A stretch of 64,000 nt of DNA, taken from Adineta vaga. Its lineage: Eukaryota > Rotifera. Positions 60,301 to 64,000 of this stretch are shown here, in pieces. The notes under the pieces were generated by a model. That model was given only the letters and a program-made list of their open reading frames with translations, made no database searches and was not told the DNA's origin. The DNA lies in assembly GCA_021613535.1 (NCBI GenBank), contig CP075496.1, positions 186,001 through 250,000 on the forward strand, read 5' to 3'. Each line of letters opens with the position of its first letter. Within the stretch, counting starts at the first letter, position 1. A program made the translations under genes and the position numbers.

Positions 60301-62730
60301 TAAGTTTGTCGTTTTCTCTTTATTCAATTTGAATACGAAACCATTGTGAACCAATTAATAAATAAATGATACGAAATTCGTATTGACGGACATTGCACAA
60401 CCGAAAAATTCATAACTAAAAATGAAGAAGATATATTGGAATACCGAGAAGTGAACGATATATACATATATAAGACATAAAAGGATACCTCGATTTTTTC
60501 TTTGTTTCTTTATAATCGGAATCTATTCAATATTCTACAATATTCTTGCATCACGCAGCTATTTGAGAAGAAGTTTCAGCTAATCAACAAAACTGAAGAA
60601 AATCAACGTTGGTGAATAGCGATATCTTTCTACGTTCGATATTTTTTCTTTCGGCCTTTTCATAGTAAACCGTGCTAACAGTTTTTTTTTCTTCAGGTAA
60701 TTTTTAATTCACGTGGAATTCGTTATGTAAATTTATCATCAGTTAACTGTATTTGTGTAACCATTTCTTCTTGTCAAACTCCAGTTGCTATCTATGAAAT
60801 GGATAATATTTGGAATGATCGTATTTCTACATATATCCTATATATTGTGCCAGGCGCCATCGCAAGTTGTTCAACGTTTAGTTCTCTTATGTTTTCACAA
60901 TTATTATGTCTTTATTCACATACTGAGTTTTCCCATTCTAATGGGTTATACAAAAAGTAGTTATTATCAAAATCTTGAGAATCCCACATGGTTTGATCCA
61001 CGTCCTCTCGTCTATGATGCAAAATTAAGTCGGTTTCCTCCAAATACATTAGTTTCAAGAATAGTCAGAGCAAATTATGCTTGAACAATGGAATCCATCC
61101 TATTCATATAAACATTTTTATGATTTATGTGCACCAAATTATTGTACTTATTCTGAAAGAGTACGTGCGCGATCGATTACTGAAGTCACCATAACATTTA
61201 TATCTGTGATTGGTGGTCTAGCTTTTGCCCTAGGTTTAATCACACCACTATTCATCAGATTTATTGGTAAATTCTTACAAACTTGTATAAAAAGACGACA
61301 ACAACGATTAGGTAAGTGAACAGTAAGAAATATTTTATCTATTTTTGTTTTTCGTTCAAAGTTCGTAGGGGTAATTTCAATCAGTGGAAAAGAATTGCTA
61401 AAAATTTCATCTCAACGGGTTATAACACTTTAATCAACGTAAATATATTCTCAATACGCGATCTTGGAAGTGATATCGATCGAAATACTGCTAAACATCT
61501 TGGTAAATGGGCAACACGTCTTTACATTGTACTATTTATTACTGGTCTCACTGTTCTTACTTTTTACACTATGTTTTTATCTCAAACAATCACAAAAACT
61601 TTCAATAAACCAACATTCAATTCATATAAACAACTCAAACAAGAATATGGAGATCAATTGAAATGTTCATGTTCAGTAATTGCATTCAAATATAATGGAT
61701 TTACTCAAATCAAACCAGTATTTCATCCTATTTGTACAAGTTCATTTATAACAGATCAATGGCGAACTGATGTAACAAGTCGTCTCAATGATAATCTTGC
61801 GAGTTATGATCGAAAAGATTATCGTCGTTTTCTTTCTGCTCACTTACAATATCTTCAAGGATTATGTCAAATATCTTCTCAATCAATTGAGAATTCCATT
61901 AAACAATTTCTTACTTCATTATTTGTCACAACTGAAATGTTGTCAAATGATGATTTTCAAACACGTCTCAATTTTTTAATTCAACAAAAGAAATCATCTG
62001 CTCTAAATGCTTTTACTTATCTTTTCTTATTGATGCGAAGTATCAGTCATGAAAATGCATATATATCAACTTATGGAACAAATTATGAATATATTTCTCC
62101 TTGGTTTTGGACCACAACTTATTATCCTTATATTCCTAGTAGAGCAATCATCTATGACAATAATTGTTCCTGTGGAATGTATTCAAATTGCACTACTCAA
62201 GCTATTTTCATTGGACAACATGTGAAAGGTTTGAAAATGGGATGTACACCAAGTGAATCTTTACGTTTATCGACTCTCGAATGTTTTTATGATCAATCAT
62301 GTATTAATTTGATCAATCCATTGAACTCTTCTATTCCTCTTTCAATGACAATGAGTCGATTCTTAATGAATACCACTGTGAATGAACTTATGAATGAACT
62401 CTTTGTTGAACAATGGATATCATCAGTCAATTATTCATTATATTATGAACAATGTTTACCATTGTTATGTACTTATACTTATAATGAACAATTTAATGTA
62501 CTTTATTTAGTAACAGTGTTGATTGGTCTTCAAGGTGGTTTAGCAATTGTTCTCAATTGGATTTGTCCAAAATTAGTTCGAATCATAGCAAAATTACATC
62601 AAACTCGAAAGAAACGGACGAATAATGTTCAACCTAGTTCATCTGCTCCATCGAAAAATGTTCAAATCAGTAGTATTCGAATTAATAACTCTGGCAGTAA
62701 TGTGTCAACATTACCAAATGTTGCATCCGA
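57360..62730 (+). CDS. Multi-module transmembrane protein, second member of the 28.8-kb family
   Basis: Exons 57360-57516, 57566-57858, 57907-58185, 58250-58561, 58614-58920, 58975-59112, 59168-59760, 60697-61312 and 61362-62730. Modules repeat the plan of the 28.8-kb gene: helix (WLYVLLLFISLYILFYLTL), LSCPCSTISVSH, FHPICSSIFVSKEW, CLYNIQCI, ECSPLSCSYTI and second helix (TTFISLYGGLIIIFRLIAP). Module 2 starts near 59060 and module 3 near 61500 (LKCSCSVIAFKY, FHPICTSSFITDQW). The 616-bp exon 60697-61312 shows two frame changes (about 60880 and 61070), and the intron before it is 936 bp, so the middle of the gene may be damaged. Function unknown. Confidence 0.65.
59761..60696. other. Long intron or gene gap
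   Basis: 936 bp between two recognisable parts of module 2. AT-rich with no exon. Much longer than other introns of this locus (about 50 bp). Confidence 0.45.
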
Positions 62731-62755
62731 GTATGACTTCATTCTTTTCTCAATA

Positions 62756-64000
62756 ATGTATGATGATTTTTGTTTTAGAAGAGTAACGGGATTACGTTGG
62801 AAAATCATTTTAACATGTTTAGTGCTGCTGATGATCGCAGCAGGTCTAATTGTAATTTCAATTTATATAATTCAACAAAGAAAGAATAATACTATTTCAA
62901 CAAGTATAAGATATTTTTCTTATGAATTATTTGTAAAATCCTTTGTTTTTAGCATTTGCATCAACTACAACAGTCAGTATTATGACAAGTACAATAGTTA
63001 CGAGTACAACAACAACATCTACAACAACACATGGTAATTATTTCTTAGGATAGATAATAAATACTATTTTCGTTTATTTATAGTATCTATTTGTCAATTG
63101 AAATTTCAATTAACAATTAATTATAGAACTGGTTCTACTGCTGGTCTTCAAGTCACCTGTCATTGGTGATTTCAATGGTGATCATTTACTTGACATTGCA
63201 TTTTTTAATTATTATACAAAAAGTATTCATGTTCTCATTGGTGATGGAAATGGAAATTATACTACAGAAATGAAAACATTAGTAGGAACATTTACTACTT
63301 GGTATTTTAGTATGGTCGTTGCTGATTTTAATAATGATAAACTACTTGATATTGCATTAACTAGTGAGAATAGAGCGTTTATCTACATGGTATTTGGAAA
63401 TGGGAATGGAACATTCAGATCATTAACAACATTCTATATGGGAAATACTACAAATCTTAGAGGAATTGTTGCTTATGACTTTAATGGTGATAATAATACA
63501 GATATTGCTGTTTCTGCTCCTGGTTTTAATATTATCATTGTATTATTGGGTGATGGAAATGGAACATTTCCTAACAAGACAACATATTATGCTGGACGAA
63601 ATGCTAATCCATCATCAGTTGATTTGGGAGATTTTAATAATGATGGTTTTATGGACATTTATTACAATAATATTGTCACCAAAAGTATTGGTGTTTTATT
63701 AGGTAGAAATGATGGAACATTTCAAGATCAGAAGGCATCTTTTGCTGGTGGTTATTATCAACCATCTTATATTGCTACAGGTGATTTTAATGGAGATCAA
63801 CGAGCAGATGTTGCAGTTTCTTATAGTGGTGGAAACAGAATTGGAGTGCTTCTAGGATATGGTAATGGAACTATGGGTCCAGTACAAAAATTTCCTACTG
63901 GAAATAAAACATATTATATTCGAATTGCTGCAAGTGATTTTAATAATGATGGAATTTCAGATATTGTCGTGAATCCTACTACAACATCTGTTATATATGT
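62756..64000 (+). CDS. FG-GAP (VCBS-like) propeller protein, partial
   Basis: Exons to 62903, then 62953-63033 and 63127 to the window end. A membrane anchor (IILTCLVLLMIAAGLIVISI) is followed by a Thr/Ser stalk (STIVTSTTTTSTTTH) and at least five FG-GAP repeats with Ca-binding DFNxDxxxDIxV loops (VIGDFNGDHLLDIAF, ATGDFNGDQRADVAV) and LLGxGNGTF turns, typical of integrin-alpha-like propellers. The start is uncertain: ATG 62756 gives a type II anchor, or exon 62779-62903 may be spliced in frame to the preceding transmembrane gene (donor 62731, acceptor 62778). The protein continues beyond the window. Probable role: extracellular Ca-dependent adhesion or binding. Confidence 0.75.

Overview
The window is AT-rich eukaryotic DNA with many short GT-AG introns (mostly 45-70 bp), secreted or membrane proteins carrying NHL, EGF and FG-GAP repeats, ADP-ribosyltransferase (ART) fusion genes and divergent 7TM receptors. 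This mix, together with interspersed tracts rich in TGTGGG (from memory, the telomere repeat reported for bdelloid rotifers), points to a bdelloid rotifer. That assignment is inference; no rRNA, tRNA or mitochondrial marker was found.

Layout. 0.8-3.4 kb (-): a 4-exon gene joining an ART domain, leucine-rich repeats and an intermediate-filament rod. 5.3-5.8 kb (-): a truncated N-terminal piece of an ART/TPR-family protein. 6.6-11.5 kb (+): two paralogous secreted Cys-rich/NHL genes that share an 8-nt microexon. 14.0-17.0 kb (-): a 7-exon EGF receptor-like membrane protein with a repeated Cys-rich module. 17.4-17.9 kb: a dead hAT-like transposase. 18.6-19.8 kb (-): a secreted Vps62/NPP1-like protein. 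20.3-22.8 kb (-): an ART-TPR gene with lesions at its 5' end. 25.8-26.9 kb and 33.6-34.5 kb (+): two 7TM receptors. 28.8-32.9 kb and 57.4-62.7 kb (+): two multi-module transmembrane genes of one unrecognised family; the second runs into an FG-GAP propeller gene cut by the window end. 34.6-36.3 kb (-): a small Cys-rich secreted peptide and a CD225-like pseudogene. 37.8-45.9 kb (+): a 27-exon gene fusing an NHL propeller, Thr-rich stalk, REJ, GPS and PLAT with five membrane segments (polycystin-1-like, without the channel half) and carrying three frameshifts. 46.9-48.2 kb and 55.2-56.5 kb: two head-to-head pairs of metallothionein-like genes. 50.1-53.9 kb (-): an 11-exon DUF4062/P-loop gene with a Cys-rich C-terminus.

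Structure not explained by genes. (1) About 17 short foldback elements whose arms resemble TGTGGG repeats lie between genes; one supplies the stop codon of a truncated gene and another marks the end of a duplication. (2) The two metallothionein blocks are copies of each other, but the central spacer with the 5' gene halves is inverted relative to the right flank, with breakpoints inside the genes. (3) A 164-bp foldback element has a clear 9-bp target duplication.

Intron-exon joins were worked out by hand from splice signals and reading frame. For all undamaged multi-exon models the joined coding length is a multiple of three. Functions come from motif recognition only; no searches were run.
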